From Citrobacter koseri ATCC BAA-895 (lineage in GTDB: Bacteria; Pseudomonadota; Gammaproteobacteria; Enterobacterales; Enterobacteriaceae): a stretch of 64,000 nt of DNA. Location: NCBI RefSeq assembly GCF_000018045.1, contig NC_009792.1, forward strand, positions 1,798,001 to 1,862,000, in the 5' to 3' direction. A program made the position numbers and the translations under genes. Under the pieces are notes generated by a model that made no database searches, had not been told where the DNA came from, and saw only the letters and a list, made by a program, of their open reading frames with translations. Below are positions 1 to 8,513 of the stretch, piece by piece. The stretch's first letter is position 1. Each line of letters starts with the position of its first letter.

Positions 1-960
1 CGGATGCCGCAACTGACGATAGTGGTTGTCGATACCATCCCCATTGAGCTGAAACGCTCGTATATGGTCTGGAGCTGGTTTATTTATGTGCTGGCGGCAA
101 ACCTGCTGTTAGTCATCCCGTTGCTCTGGGTCGCCGCGTGGTGGAGTTTACGCCCTATCGAAGCGCTGGCGCGTGAAGTGCGCGAGCTGGAAGAACACCA
201 CCGCGAAATGCTCAACCCGGAAACCACGCGGGAACTGACCAGCCTGGTGCGCAACCTCAACCGGCTGCTGAAGAGCGAACGTGAACGTTATGATAAATAC
301 CGCACCACGTTAACCGACCTCACCCATAGTCTGAAAACGCCGCTGGCGGTATTGCAGAGCACCCTGCGTTCAATGCGCAGCGAAAAAATGAGCGTCAGCG
401 ACGCCGAACCGGTCATGCTGGAACAGATCAGCCGTATCTCCCAGCAGATCGGTTATTACCTGCATCGAGCCAGCATGCGCGGAAGCGGCGTGTTACTCAG
501 CCGTGAGCTGCACCCCGTAGCGCCGTTACTGGACAATCTCACCTGCGCGCTCAATAAGGTGTATCAGCGTAAAGGGGTCAACATTAGCCTCGATATTTCG
601 CCGGAAATCAGCTTTGTCGGCGAGCAGAATGACTTTGTTGAAGTGATGGGCAACGTGCTGGATAACGCCTGTAAATACTGCCTGGAGTTTGTTGAAATTT
701 CAGCCCGGCAGACCGATGAGCATCTGCATATTCTGGTAGAAGACGACGGCCCGGGCATTCCGCAAAGCAAGCGTGATGTGGTTTTCGATCGCGGTCAGCG
801 CATTGACACCCTGCGACCAGGGCAAGGCGTGGGGCTGGCGGTCGCCCGTGAGATCACTGAGCAATATGAAGGGAAGATCGTCGCCGGTGACAGTTTGCTC
901 GGCGGAGCGCGGATGGAGGTGATTTTTGGTCGCCAGCACCCGATTCAGCGCGATGAATGA
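1..960 (+). CDS. phoQ: PhoQ sensor histidine kinase, C-terminal part (5' truncated by window edge)
   Basis: This is the inner-membrane kinase/phosphatase that senses low Mg2+, cationic peptides and acid, and controls PhoP. The frame is open from base 1, so the start lies outside the window; 318 residues from the first visible Met fit residues 170-487 of the 487-residue family protein. Visible parts are the end of the periplasmic sensor, a second membrane segment (local residues about 22-47), a HAMP linker and the dimerisation helix. The phosphoacceptor His in DLTHSLKTP is local residue 108, which is His277 in full-length numbering. The ATPase domain has its N box near DNACKY and G boxes DDGPGIP and GQGVGLA. 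It appears intact up to the TGA stop. Confidence 0.97.
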   Translation, partial: RMPQLTIVVVDTIPIELKRSYMVWSWFIYVLAANLLLVIPLLWVAAWWSLRPIEALAREVRELEEHHREMLNPETTRELTSLVRNLNRLLKSERERYDKYRTTLTDLTHSLKTPLAVLQSTLRSMRSEKMSVSDAEPVMLEQISRISQQIGYYLHRASMRGSGVLLSRELHPVAPLLDNLTCALNKVYQRKGVNISLDISPEISFVGEQNDFVEVMGNVLDNACKYCLEFVEISARQTDEHLHILVEDDGPGIPQSKRDVVFDRGQRIDTLRPGQGVGLAVAREITEQYEGKIVAGDSLLGGARMEVIFGRQHPIQRDE

Positions 961-1052
961 CGCTGGCGTGTAATATTTATGTATGTTCTTCACCGCATGT
1001 CGTTAAGCATCCGTTATAATCGGTGTCAGATACCAGCCTGCGGATAATCAAC

Positions 1053-2174
1053 ATGGAATATCAATTAACACTTAACTGGCCCGAATTTCTTGAACGCCAC
1101 TGGCAAAAACGCCCGGTGGTGTTAAAACGCGGGTTCAACAACTTCATTGATCCGCTCTCCCCTGACGAACTGGCGGGACTGGCGATGGAAAGCGAAGTCG
1201 ATAGCCGTCTGGTCAGTCATCAGGATGGTAAATGGCAGGTCAGCCACGGCCCGTTCGAGAGTTACGACCACCTCGGCGAGAACAACTGGTCGCTGCTGGT
1301 TCAGGCCGTAAACCACTGGCATGAACCTACCGCTGCGCTGATGCGTCCTTTCCGCGCGTTGCCAGACTGGCGTATTGACGATCTGATGATCTCCTTTTCC
1401 GTCCCTGGCGGCGGCGTGGGTCCGCATCTGGATCAGTACGATGTCTTTATCATTCAGGGAACCGGTCGCCGCCGCTGGCGCGTAGGCGAGAAGCTGCAAC
1501 TGAAGCAGCATTGCCCTCACCCGGATCTGCTCCAGGTCGATCCTTTTGAAGCCATCATTGATGAAGAGCTGGAGCCCGGCGATATTCTGTATATCCCACC
1601 CGGATTCCCGCACGAAGGCTACGCGCTGGAAAACGCGATGAACTACTCGGTTGGTTTCCGCGCGCCGAATACGCGTGAACTGATCAGCGGTTTTGCCGAC
1701 TACGTTCTGCAACGCGAGCTGGGCAGCACCTATTACAGCGACCCGGATATCCCGTCGCGCGAGCATCCTGCCGACGTTCTGCCGCAGGAGATGGACAAGC
1801 TGCGTGAAATGATGCTCGACCTGATCAATCAGCCTGAACACTTTAAACAGTGGTTTGGCGAATTTATCTCCCAGTCTCGTCACGAACTGGACATCGCGCC
1901 GCCGGAACCTCCGTATCAGCCGGATGAGATCTATGATGCGCTGAAACAAGGCGATGTGCTGGTGCGTCTGGGCGGATTACGCGTCCTGCGCATTGGCGAT
2001 GAGGTCTACGCCAACGGTGAGAAGATTGATTCTCCGCACCGCCCGGCGCTGGAGGCGCTCTCCAGTCACATCGTGCTGACCGCCGAGAATTTTGGCGATG
2101 CGCTGGAAGACCCGTCGTTCCTCGCAATGCTGGCCGCACTGGTCAACAGCGGGTACTGGTTCTTCGAAGGGTAA
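1053..2174 (+). CDS. roxA: Ribosomal protein uL16 arginine hydroxylase RoxA (YcfD)
   Basis: This is a 2-oxoglutarate/Fe(II) oxygenase of the JmjC (cupin 4) class. In E. coli it hydroxylates an arginine of 50S protein L16. The ATG at 1053 gives 373 residues, the family length; an in-frame GTG at 1023 would add ten residues but lies almost on the -10 element TATAAT at 1015-1020. The iron triad is visible as His125 and Asp127 in GPHLDQYD and His187 in PPGFPHEG. A C-terminal winged-helix part follows. The gene lies 92 bp after phoQ on the same strand with its own likely promoter. The -35 match is poor. Confidence 0.95.
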   Translation: MEYQLTLNWPEFLERHWQKRPVVLKRGFNNFIDPLSPDELAGLAMESEVDSRLVSHQDGKWQVSHGPFESYDHLGENNWSLLVQAVNHWHEPTAALMRPFRALPDWRIDDLMISFSVPGGGVGPHLDQYDVFIIQGTGRRRWRVGEKLQLKQHCPHPDLLQVDPFEAIIDEELEPGDILYIPPGFPHEGYALENAMNYSVGFRAPNTRELISGFADYVLQRELGSTYYSDPDIPSREHPADVLPQEMDKLREMMLDLINQPEHFKQWFGEFISQSRHELDIAPPEPPYQPDEIYDALKQGDVLVRLGGLRVLRIGDEVYANGEKIDSPHRPALEALSSHIVLTAENFGDALEDPSFLAMLAALVNSGYWFFEG

Positions 2175-2191
2175 TAAGTTATTGCGATTGA

Positions 2192-2259
2192 GCCTGATGG
2201 CAACGCGAACGCGTTTTATCAGGCCTACGCACGGTAGGCCTGATAAGTGAAGCGCCATT
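2192..2259. repeat. REP pair (BIME) between roxA and pepT
   Basis: Two inverted REP units, GCCTGATGGC...TTATCAGGCC and TAGGCCTGATAA...GCGCCAT, face each other. They lie in the gap between the convergent ends of roxA and pepT, a typical place for mRNA 3' end protection. Confidence 0.85.
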
Positions 2260-2273
2260 ACACCACGACACCA

Positions 2274-3500
2274 TTACTGCTGCTTCGCAGTTAGCTCCGC
2301 AATACGCACAATCACCTGCACCGCTTTCTCCATCCCTTCCAGCGTCACAAACTCATGCTTGCCATGATAGTTATAGCCGCCGGTAAAGAGGTTCGGGCAC
2401 GGTAAGCCCATAAACGAAAGCTGGGCGCCGTCAGTGCCGCCACGAATCGGCTTCATATCCGGCACAATATCGCAGTCACGCATTGCCTGCTGTGCAATAT
2501 CGAGAATATGTGGGTGTTCGACCACTTTCTCACGCATATTGTAATAGCTGTCTTCGATCACCAGCTCAATGTAGCAGTCCGGGTGCAGCCCCTTCCCGAC
2601 CTTTTTAGCGATCTCCATCATTTTGCGCTTGCGGGCTTCAAACTGTTTGCGGTCGAAATCGCGAATGATGTAGTGCATATCCGCACGATCAACGGTGCCT
2701 TTCATACTCGCCAGATGGTAGAAGCCTTCATAGCCTTCGGTCGTCTCCGGGCTCTCATCCGCCGGAACCTCGGCATGAATACGCGCCGCCAGCGACAGCG
2801 CATTCACCATCACGCCCTTCGCCGTACCGGGGTGTACGTTATTGCCCACGATTTTGATATTCACGGAGGCCGCATTGAAGTTTTCAAACTCCAGTTCCCC
2901 TACGCCGCCGCCATCAACGGTATAAGCCCACTGCGCGCCGAAAGCCTCAACGTCAAAATGTTTCGCCCCTTTCCCGACCTCTTCATCCGGCGTAAAGGCC
3001 ACGCGAATATCACCGTGCGGAATGTCTTTCTGTTTCAGTACCGCCAGCGCGGTCATGATTTCCGCCACGCCCGCTTTGTCGTCAGCGCCCAGCAGCGTTT
3101 TCCCGTCAGTGGTGATCAGCGTCTGCCCCAGCAGTTGATGCAGAACCGGGAACATCACCGGCGACAGCACCTCATCACCGATCCCTAGCGCAATATCGCC
3201 ACCACGGTAGTTTTCCACAATCTGCGGATTCACATTTTTACCGCTGAAATCAGGTGAGGTATCCACATGAGAGATAAAACCAATCGCGGGAATATCACCA
3301 GCAACGTTGGCTGGCAGCGTCACCATGACGGTCCCTTTGTCACTTAACGTGACGTTCACCAGCCCCATTTCTTCGAGCTGTTGTTTGAGCAAATGTAATA
3401 ATTTCCACTGGCCCTCAGTGCTGGGCACTTGCCGTACGCCCGCCTTTGATTGGGTATCCAGCGACACGTAGTGTAAAAAACGCTCAAGTAGTTTATCCAT
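2274..3500 (-). CDS. pepT: Peptidase T, tripeptide aminopeptidase
   Basis: This cytoplasmic M20 family zinc aminopeptidase removes the N-terminal residue from tripeptides. I start it at the ATG at 3500 (408 residues, the family length). An in-frame upstream extension to 3542 is not supported; a GAGGGTGA Shine-Dalgarno stretch lies just before 3500. Metal and catalytic residues are seen in FISHVDTSPDF (His78, Asp80), GADDKAG, TPDEEVG (the double Glu) and YTVDGG, with a C-terminal His in NYHGKHEF. Its 3' end faces roxA across a REP pair, and its 5' end is divergent from potA. In Salmonella the gene is known to be FNR-activated; I did not find a convincing FNR box in the 250-bp upstream gap. Confidence 0.96.
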   Translation of the reverse strand: MDKLLERFLHYVSLDTQSKAGVRQVPSTEGQWKLLHLLKQQLEEMGLVNVTLSDKGTVMVTLPANVAGDIPAIGFISHVDTSPDFSGKNVNPQIVENYRGGDIALGIGDEVLSPVMFPVLHQLLGQTLITTDGKTLLGADDKAGVAEIMTALAVLKQKDIPHGDIRVAFTPDEEVGKGAKHFDVEAFGAQWAYTVDGGGVGELEFENFNAASVNIKIVGNNVHPGTAKGVMVNALSLAARIHAEVPADESPETTEGYEGFYHLASMKGTVDRADMHYIIRDFDRKQFEARKRKMMEIAKKVGKGLHPDCYIELVIEDSYYNMREKVVEHPHILDIAQQAMRDCDIVPDMKPIRGGTDGAQLSFMGLPCPNLFTGGYNYHGKHEFVTLEGMEKAVQVIVRIAELTAKQQ

Positions 3501-3648
3501 GCAGTCACCCTCACTTTTCGTGACAACATTATTAATAAGCAAGAAAAGACAAATATTGCGTCAGGTCACTTTTATCCCTGCAAACGAGAATATTTCGCGT
3601 AGACACTTTTTCTGACTATAAAGCTAAGCCAGTAATTCGCAACAAGGA

Positions 3649-3677
3649 TTGGCGATTTTAGCGGTTTGCCGTAGAAT
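3649..3677 (+). promoter_or_regulatory. Predicted sigma-70 promoter for potABCD
   Basis: The -35 TTGGCG at 3649-3654 and -10 TAGAAT at 3672-3677 are separated by 17 bp, about 75 bp before potA. The leader also has a 12-bp perfect palindrome, GTGGTTAACCAC, at 3704-3715. There is no clear Shine-Dalgarno sequence before the potA ATG. Confidence 0.55.
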
Positions 3678-3750
3678 GGCCGCCCTCATTAAGAGTCACC
3701 AAGGTGGTTAACCACAAACCCCGCATCGGTCAGCCATCCGTTGCGTCTAC

Positions 3751-4887
3751 ATGGGACAGAGTAAAAAATTGAATAAACAACCGCGTTCGCTTTCACCGCT
3801 GGTACAACTGGCGGGAATTCGCAAAAGCTTCGACGGAAAAGAGGTCATTTCTAATCTGAATCTGACCATCAATAACGGCGAATTCCTCACGCTGCTTGGC
3901 CCCTCTGGCTGCGGTAAAACAACCGTTCTGCGCCTGATTGCCGGTCTGGAAAATGTTGATGCCGGTCATATCATGTTGGATAACCAGGACATCACCGACG
4001 TTCCAGCGGAACACCGCTATGTGAACACCGTCTTTCAAAGCTATGCGTTATTCCCCCACATGACCGTATTTGAAAATGTGGCTTTCGGTTTACGCATGCA
4101 GAAAACCCCCGCCGCCGAGATTACCCCTCGCGTCACCGACGCTCTGCGCATGGTGCAACTGGAAGAGTTTGCGCAGCGAAAGCCGCATCAGCTTTCCGGC
4201 GGGCAGCAGCAGCGTGTGGCCATCGCCCGCGCCGTCGTCAATAAACCGCGTTTATTGCTGCTGGATGAATCCCTCTCCGCGCTGGATTACAAGCTGCGAA
4301 AGCAGATGCAGAACGAACTGAAAGCGTTGCAGCGTAAGCTGGGCATCACTTTTGTGTTCGTTACGCACGATCAGGAAGAAGCGCTGACCATGTCTGACCG
4401 TATCGTGGTGATGCGCGACGGCATTATTGAGCAGGACGGCACGCCGCGAGAAATCTATGAGGAGCCGAAAAACCTGTTCGTCGCCGGATTCATTGGCGAA
4501 ATCAACATGTTTAACGCCACGGTAATTGAACGTCTCGACGAACAACGCGTACGCGCCAATGTAGAAGGACGCGAGTGCAATATTTATGTTAACTTTGCCG
4601 TCGTTCCTGGTCAGAAACTGAACGTACTGTTACGCCCGGAAGATCTGCGCGTTGATGAAATTAACGATGATAACCACATTGAAGGTCTCATTGGCTACGT
4701 GCGCGAGCGCAACTACAAAGGTATGACGCTGGAATCCGTCGTCGAACTGGAAAATGGCAAAATGGTGATGGTCAGCGAATTCTTCAATGAAGACGATCCT
4801 GACTTCGACCACTCTCTCGACCAAAAAATGGCCATTAACTGGGTAGAAAGCTGGGAGGTCGTACTGGCTGATGAAGAACACAAGTAA
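3751..4887 (+). CDS. potA: Spermidine/putrescine ABC transporter ATPase PotA
   Basis: This is the cytoplasmic ATPase that powers polyamine import through PotB and PotC. The 378 residues match the family. The ABC domain comes first: Walker A GPSGCGKT at residues 50-57, Q-loop near VFQSYAL, signature LSGGQQQ at 148-154, Walker B LLLLDES at 168-174 and the H-loop in THDQEEA. A C-terminal TOBE-type regulatory domain follows, thought to mediate feedback by spermidine. It is the first gene of potABCD and overlaps potB by 17 bp, which suggests translational coupling. Confidence 0.97.
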   Translation: MGQSKKLNKQPRSLSPLVQLAGIRKSFDGKEVISNLNLTINNGEFLTLLGPSGCGKTTVLRLIAGLENVDAGHIMLDNQDITDVPAEHRYVNTVFQSYALFPHMTVFENVAFGLRMQKTPAAEITPRVTDALRMVQLEEFAQRKPHQLSGGQQQRVAIARAVVNKPRLLLLDESLSALDYKLRKQMQNELKALQRKLGITFVFVTHDQEEALTMSDRIVVMRDGIIEQDGTPREIYEEPKNLFVAGFIGEINMFNATVIERLDEQRVRANVEGRECNIYVNFAVVPGQKLNVLLRPEDLRVDEINDDNHIEGLIGYVRERNYKGMTLESVVELENGKMVMVSEFFNEDDPDFDHSLDQKMAINWVESWEVVLADEEHK

Positions 4888-5728
4888 ATTCCAGAATGTG
4901 GTGATTGTCACTGTCGTTGGTTGGCTTGTGTTATTTGTCTTTCTGCCCAACCTGATGATTATTGGTACCAGCTTTTTGACCCGTGATGACGCGAACTTCG
5001 TCAAAATGGTCTTTACGCTGGATAACTACGCTCGTTTGCTCGATCCGCTCTATTTTGAGGTCTTGCTGCATTCCCTCAATATGGCGCTCATCGCCACCTT
5101 CGCCAGCCTGGTGCTCGGCTATCCCTTTGCCTGGTTTCTGGCGAAACTGCCGGAAAAAGTGCGTCCGCTGCTGCTGTTTTTGCTGATCGTACCGTTCTGG
5201 ACCAACTCGCTGATCCGTATTTACGGCCTGAAAATTTTTCTCAGCACCAAGGGCTATCTCAACGAGTTCCTGCTGTGGCTGGGTGTGATTGACACCCCGA
5301 TCCGCATCATGTTCACGCCGGGCGCGGTCATTATCGGTCTGGTCTATATCCTGCTGCCGTTTATGGTGATGCCACTCTACTCCAGCATTGAAAAACTGGA
5401 TAAGCCGCTGCTGGAGGCCGCCCGCGATCTGGGCGCCGGTAAATTGCAGACCTTTATTCGCATTATTATTCCGCTGACCATGCCGGGGATCATCGCCGGG
5501 TGTCTGCTGGTGATGCTGCCGGCGATGGGGCTGTTCTATGTCTCTGACCTGATGGGTGGAGCAAAGAACCTGCTGATTGGTAACGTTATTAAGGTTCAGT
5601 TCCTGAACATTCGCGACTGGCCGTTTGGCGCAGCCACCAGCATTACGCTGACGATTGTGATGGGCCTGATGCTGCTGGTTTACTGGCGCGCATCGCGGCT
5701 GCTGAATAAGAAGGTGGAACTCGAATGA
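4871..5728 (+). CDS. potB: Spermidine/putrescine ABC transporter permease PotB
   Basis: This inner-membrane permease of the polyamine importer has about six membrane segments. The EAA loop of the binding-protein-dependent transport family is seen in LEAARDLGAGKLQTF. The ATG at 4871 gives 285 residues and lies inside the end of potA, with GGGAGGT about 11 bp upstream. A GTG ten codons later would give the 275-residue form often annotated in E. coli, so the exact start is uncertain. The stop overlaps the potC start (ATGA). Confidence 0.95.
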   Translation: MKNTSKFQNVVIVTVVGWLVLFVFLPNLMIIGTSFLTRDDANFVKMVFTLDNYARLLDPLYFEVLLHSLNMALIATFASLVLGYPFAWFLAKLPEKVRPLLLFLLIVPFWTNSLIRIYGLKIFLSTKGYLNEFLLWLGVIDTPIRIMFTPGAVIIGLVYILLPFMVMPLYSSIEKLDKPLLEAARDLGAGKLQTFIRIIIPLTMPGIIAGCLLVMLPAMGLFYVSDLMGGAKNLLIGNVIKVQFLNIRDWPFGAATSITLTIVMGLMLLVYWRASRLLNKKVELE

Positions 5729-6504
5729 TCGGTCGACTGCTTCGTGGCGGTTTTATGACCGCTATCTACGCGTACCTGTATATTCCAATCATCATCTTGA
5801 TTGTGAACTCCTTTAACAGTTCGCGCTTTGGCATCAACTGGCAGGGTTTTACCACCAACTGGTACAGCCTGCTGATGAATAACGACAGCCTGTTGCAGGC
5901 GGCACAGCACTCGCTGACGATGGCGGTGTTCTCGGCCACCTTTGCCACAATCATCGGCTCGCTAACGGCAGTGGCGCTGTATCGCTATCGTTTTCGCGGT
6001 AAACCGTTTGTCAGCGGCATGCTGTTCGTCGTCATGATGTCGCCGGATATTGTAATGGCGATTTCACTGCTGGTGCTGTTTATGCTGCTCGGCATCCAGT
6101 TGGGCTTCTGGTCGTTGCTGTTTTCGCATATCACCTTTTGCCTGCCCTTCGTGGTCGTTACCGTTTACTCGCGCCTGAAAGGGTTTGACGTGCGGATGCT
6201 GGAAGCGGCAAAAGACCTGGGGGCCAGTGAAGTCACGATTTTGCGTAAGATCATTCTGCCGCTGGCAATGCCTGCGGTCGCGGCTGGCTGGTTGCTCAGT
6301 TTCACCCTGTCGATGGATGACGTGGTGGTTTCGTCATTCGTCACCGGGCCTGGCTATGAGATTCTGCCATTGAAAATTTACTCAATGGTAAAAGTCGGCG
6401 TTTCACCGGAAGTTAATGCGCTGGCAACGATTTTGTTGGTTCTGTCGCTGGTTATGGTCATCGCCAGCCAGCTTATTGCTCGTGATAAAACCAAGGGCCG
6501 TTGA
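5725..6504 (+). CDS. potC: Spermidine/putrescine ABC transporter permease PotC
   Basis: This is the second permease of the polyamine importer; it pairs with PotB in the inner membrane. It is hydrophobic throughout and carries the EAA loop LEAAKDLGASEVTIL before the last segments. The start overlaps the potB stop by 4 bp. At 259 residues it ends in KTKGR, while the E. coli protein as I remember it runs about five residues further and reaches the potD start. Here a TGA leaves 24 bp before potD that include its GGGGA ribosome site. The change affects only the cytoplasmic tail. Confidence 0.95.
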   Translation: MIGRLLRGGFMTAIYAYLYIPIIILIVNSFNSSRFGINWQGFTTNWYSLLMNNDSLLQAAQHSLTMAVFSATFATIIGSLTAVALYRYRFRGKPFVSGMLFVVMMSPDIVMAISLLVLFMLLGIQLGFWSLLFSHITFCLPFVVVTVYSRLKGFDVRMLEAAKDLGASEVTILRKIILPLAMPAVAAGWLLSFTLSMDDVVVSSFVTGPGYEILPLKIYSMVKVGVSPEVNALATILLVLSLVMVIASQLIARDKTKGR

Positions 6505-6528
6505 GGCCCACTATTCAGGGGACGTTAA

Positions 6529-7575
6529 ATGAAAAAATGGTCACGCCACCTGCTCGCGGCGGGTGCTCTGGCACTGGGCATGAGCGCCGCTCACGCTGAT
6601 GACAACAACACGCTCTATTTCTACAACTGGACCGAGTATGTTCCACCAGGACTGCTGGAACAGTTCACTAAAGAGACGGGCATTAAGGTTATCTATTCGA
6701 CCTACGAGTCGAATGAAACCATGTATGCCAAGCTGAAAACGTATAAAGACGGCGCCTACGACCTGGTGGTGCCTTCCACCTATTACGTCGATAAAATGCG
6801 TAAAGAGGGCATGATCCAGAAGATCGACAAAACGAAGTTAACCAACTTCCACAACCTCGATCCTGAAATGCTCAACAAACCGTTTGACCCGAATAACGAC
6901 TACTCCATCCCGTATATCTGGGGCGCAACGGCAATTGGCGTTAACAGCGACGAAATTGACCCGAAAACCGTCACCAGTTGGGCGGACCTGTGGAAGCCTG
7001 AGTATAAAGGCAGTCTGCTGCTGACTGACGATGCGCGTGAAGTGTTCCAGATGGCGCTGCGTAAGCTGGGTTACTCCGGCAACACCACCGATCCTAAAGA
7101 GATTGAAGCGGCGTATAACGAACTGAAAAAACTGATGCCAAACGTGGCGGCGTTCAACTCAGACAACCCGGCTAACCCGTATATGGAAGGCGAAGTCAAC
7201 CTGGGGATGGTGTGGAACGGTTCTGCGTACGTTGCACGTCAGGCGGGGACGCCGCTTGAGGTTATCTGGCCGAAAGAAGGCGGTATTTTCTGGATGGACA
7301 GCCTTTCTATTCCGGCGAACGCCAAAAACAAAGAAGGCGCGCTGAAGCTGATCAACTTCCTGTTGCGCCCGGATGTGGCGAAAGAAGTGGCGGAAACCAT
7401 CGGTTATCCGACGCCGAACCTGGCCGCACGTAAGCTGTTAAGTCCTGAAGTGGCAAATGATAAATCACTCTACCCTGATGCCGACACCATCAATAAAGGG
7501 GAATGGCAGAACGACGTGGGTTCCGCCAGTGCTATCTATGAAGAGTATTATCAGAAGCTGAAAGCGGGACGCTAA
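6529..7575 (+). CDS. potD: Periplasmic spermidine/putrescine-binding protein PotD
   Basis: This periplasmic receptor delivers spermidine, preferred over putrescine, to PotABC. It has 348 residues with a Sec signal peptide (MKKWSRHLL, hydrophobic core, cleavage after AHA, about residue 23). The polyamine-binding aromatic and acidic residues known from the E. coli structure are all present: Trp34, Tyr37, Glu171, Trp229, Trp255 and Asp257. It is the last gene of potABCD, with its own strong ribosome site, and a REP pair follows. Confidence 0.97.
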   Translation: MKKWSRHLLAAGALALGMSAAHADDNNTLYFYNWTEYVPPGLLEQFTKETGIKVIYSTYESNETMYAKLKTYKDGAYDLVVPSTYYVDKMRKEGMIQKIDKTKLTNFHNLDPEMLNKPFDPNNDYSIPYIWGATAIGVNSDEIDPKTVTSWADLWKPEYKGSLLLTDDAREVFQMALRKLGYSGNTTDPKEIEAAYNELKKLMPNVAAFNSDNPANPYMEGEVNLGMVWNGSAYVARQAGTPLEVIWPKEGGIFWMDSLSIPANAKNKEGALKLINFLLRPDVAKEVAETIGYPTPNLAARKLLSPEVANDKSLYPDADTINKGEWQNDVGSASAIYEEYYQKLKAGR

Positions 7576-7591
7576 TTCAGCGTTGTAAAGA

Positions 7592-7670
7592 ATGCCCGAT
7601 GGCGCTGCGCTTATCGGGCCTGGATAAATGCAAACCGTAGGCCGGATAAGGCATTCGCCGCCATCCGGCA
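7592..7670. repeat. REP pair between potD and cobB
   Basis: Two inverted REP units, GCCCGATGGC...TTATCGGGCC and GTAGGCCGGATAA...CGCCATCCGGC, lie between the convergent ends of potD and cobB. In E. coli K-12 this junction also holds ycfZ and ymfA, which are missing here. Confidence 0.85.
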
Positions 7671-7676
7671 AAAAAA

Positions 7677-8498
7677 TCACAGTCCTTTCAATAATTTCTC
7701 AATAAACGCCGGTACAACCTGGCTTGCCGGGCCATAATATTTCTCTTCAAACTCGCTGCCGACCTGGCTTGGTTCAAGATTTAGCTCGACCGTATGCGCG
7801 CCATGCAGGCGGGCCTCATGCACAAACCCGGCAGCCGGATAAACATGCCCGGATGTTCCGATAGCGATAAACACATCCGCCATCGCCAGCGCCATATAGA
7901 TCTCATCCATGCCAAGCGGCATTTCACCAAACCACACGACGTGCGGGCGAAGCGAAGCCGGGAACTGGCAGCAGTGGCACTTATCGTCTGAAGTCACATC
8001 GCCCGTCCAGTCCAGAATTTGTCCGCTCTGGGAGCAGCGCACTTTCAACAGCTCGCCGTGCATGTGAATGATATTCTTGTTGCCCGCGCGTTCATGCAGA
8101 TTATCGATATTTTGCGTCACCAGCAGGAAACGATCGCCCAGCGCCTCTTCCAGTTTTGCCAGCGCGACATGCGCCGGGTTGGGCTGAATCTCAGGCCGCT
8201 GCAACTGCTGACGGCGGGCGTTGTAAAATGACTGAACCAGTTCTGGATCGCGGTCAAACCCTTCCGGGGTCGCCACATCCTCTACCCGATGCTCTTCCCA
8301 GAGACCATCAGCGGCGCGAAATGTACGAATGCCGGATTCGGCAGAGATTCCCGCTCCAGTAAGAACTAATACTCTTGGTTTTTCCATCATTTCCGGCACC
8401 ACTCTGTCTCTGAAAAAGATTCGCTGACGCAGGCGTTCACGCAAATGGCGTTTGTTTTTACGAAAACGGCTTAATCGATGAGCCCGACGCGACTGCAT
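7677..8498 (-). CDS. cobB: NAD+-dependent protein deacylase CobB (sirtuin)
   Basis: This cytoplasmic sirtuin removes acetyl and succinyl groups from lysines, for example reactivating acetyl-CoA synthetase. The long form has 273 residues with an Arg-rich N-terminal extension of about 37 residues. Internal Met37-Met38 (codons at 8390 and 8387) could start the short isoform described in Salmonella. NAD-binding motifs are GAGIS (48-52) and QNID (129-132), the catalytic base is His147 in HMHGEL, and zinc cysteines are Cys155, 174, 176 and 177. It sits 15 bp downstream of nagK and is probably co-transcribed with it. Confidence 0.96.
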   Translation of the reverse strand: MQSRRAHRLSRFRKNKRHLRERLRQRIFFRDRVVPEMMEKPRVLVLTGAGISAESGIRTFRAADGLWEEHRVEDVATPEGFDRDPELVQSFYNARRQQLQRPEIQPNPAHVALAKLEEALGDRFLLVTQNIDNLHERAGNKNIIHMHGELLKVRCSQSGQILDWTGDVTSDDKCHCCQFPASLRPHVVWFGEMPLGMDEIYMALAMADVFIAIGTSGHVYPAAGFVHEARLHGAHTVELNLEPSQVGSEFEEKYYGPASQVVPAFIEKLLKGL

Positions 8499-8513
8499 AA
8501 CAACCTCTTTTGA

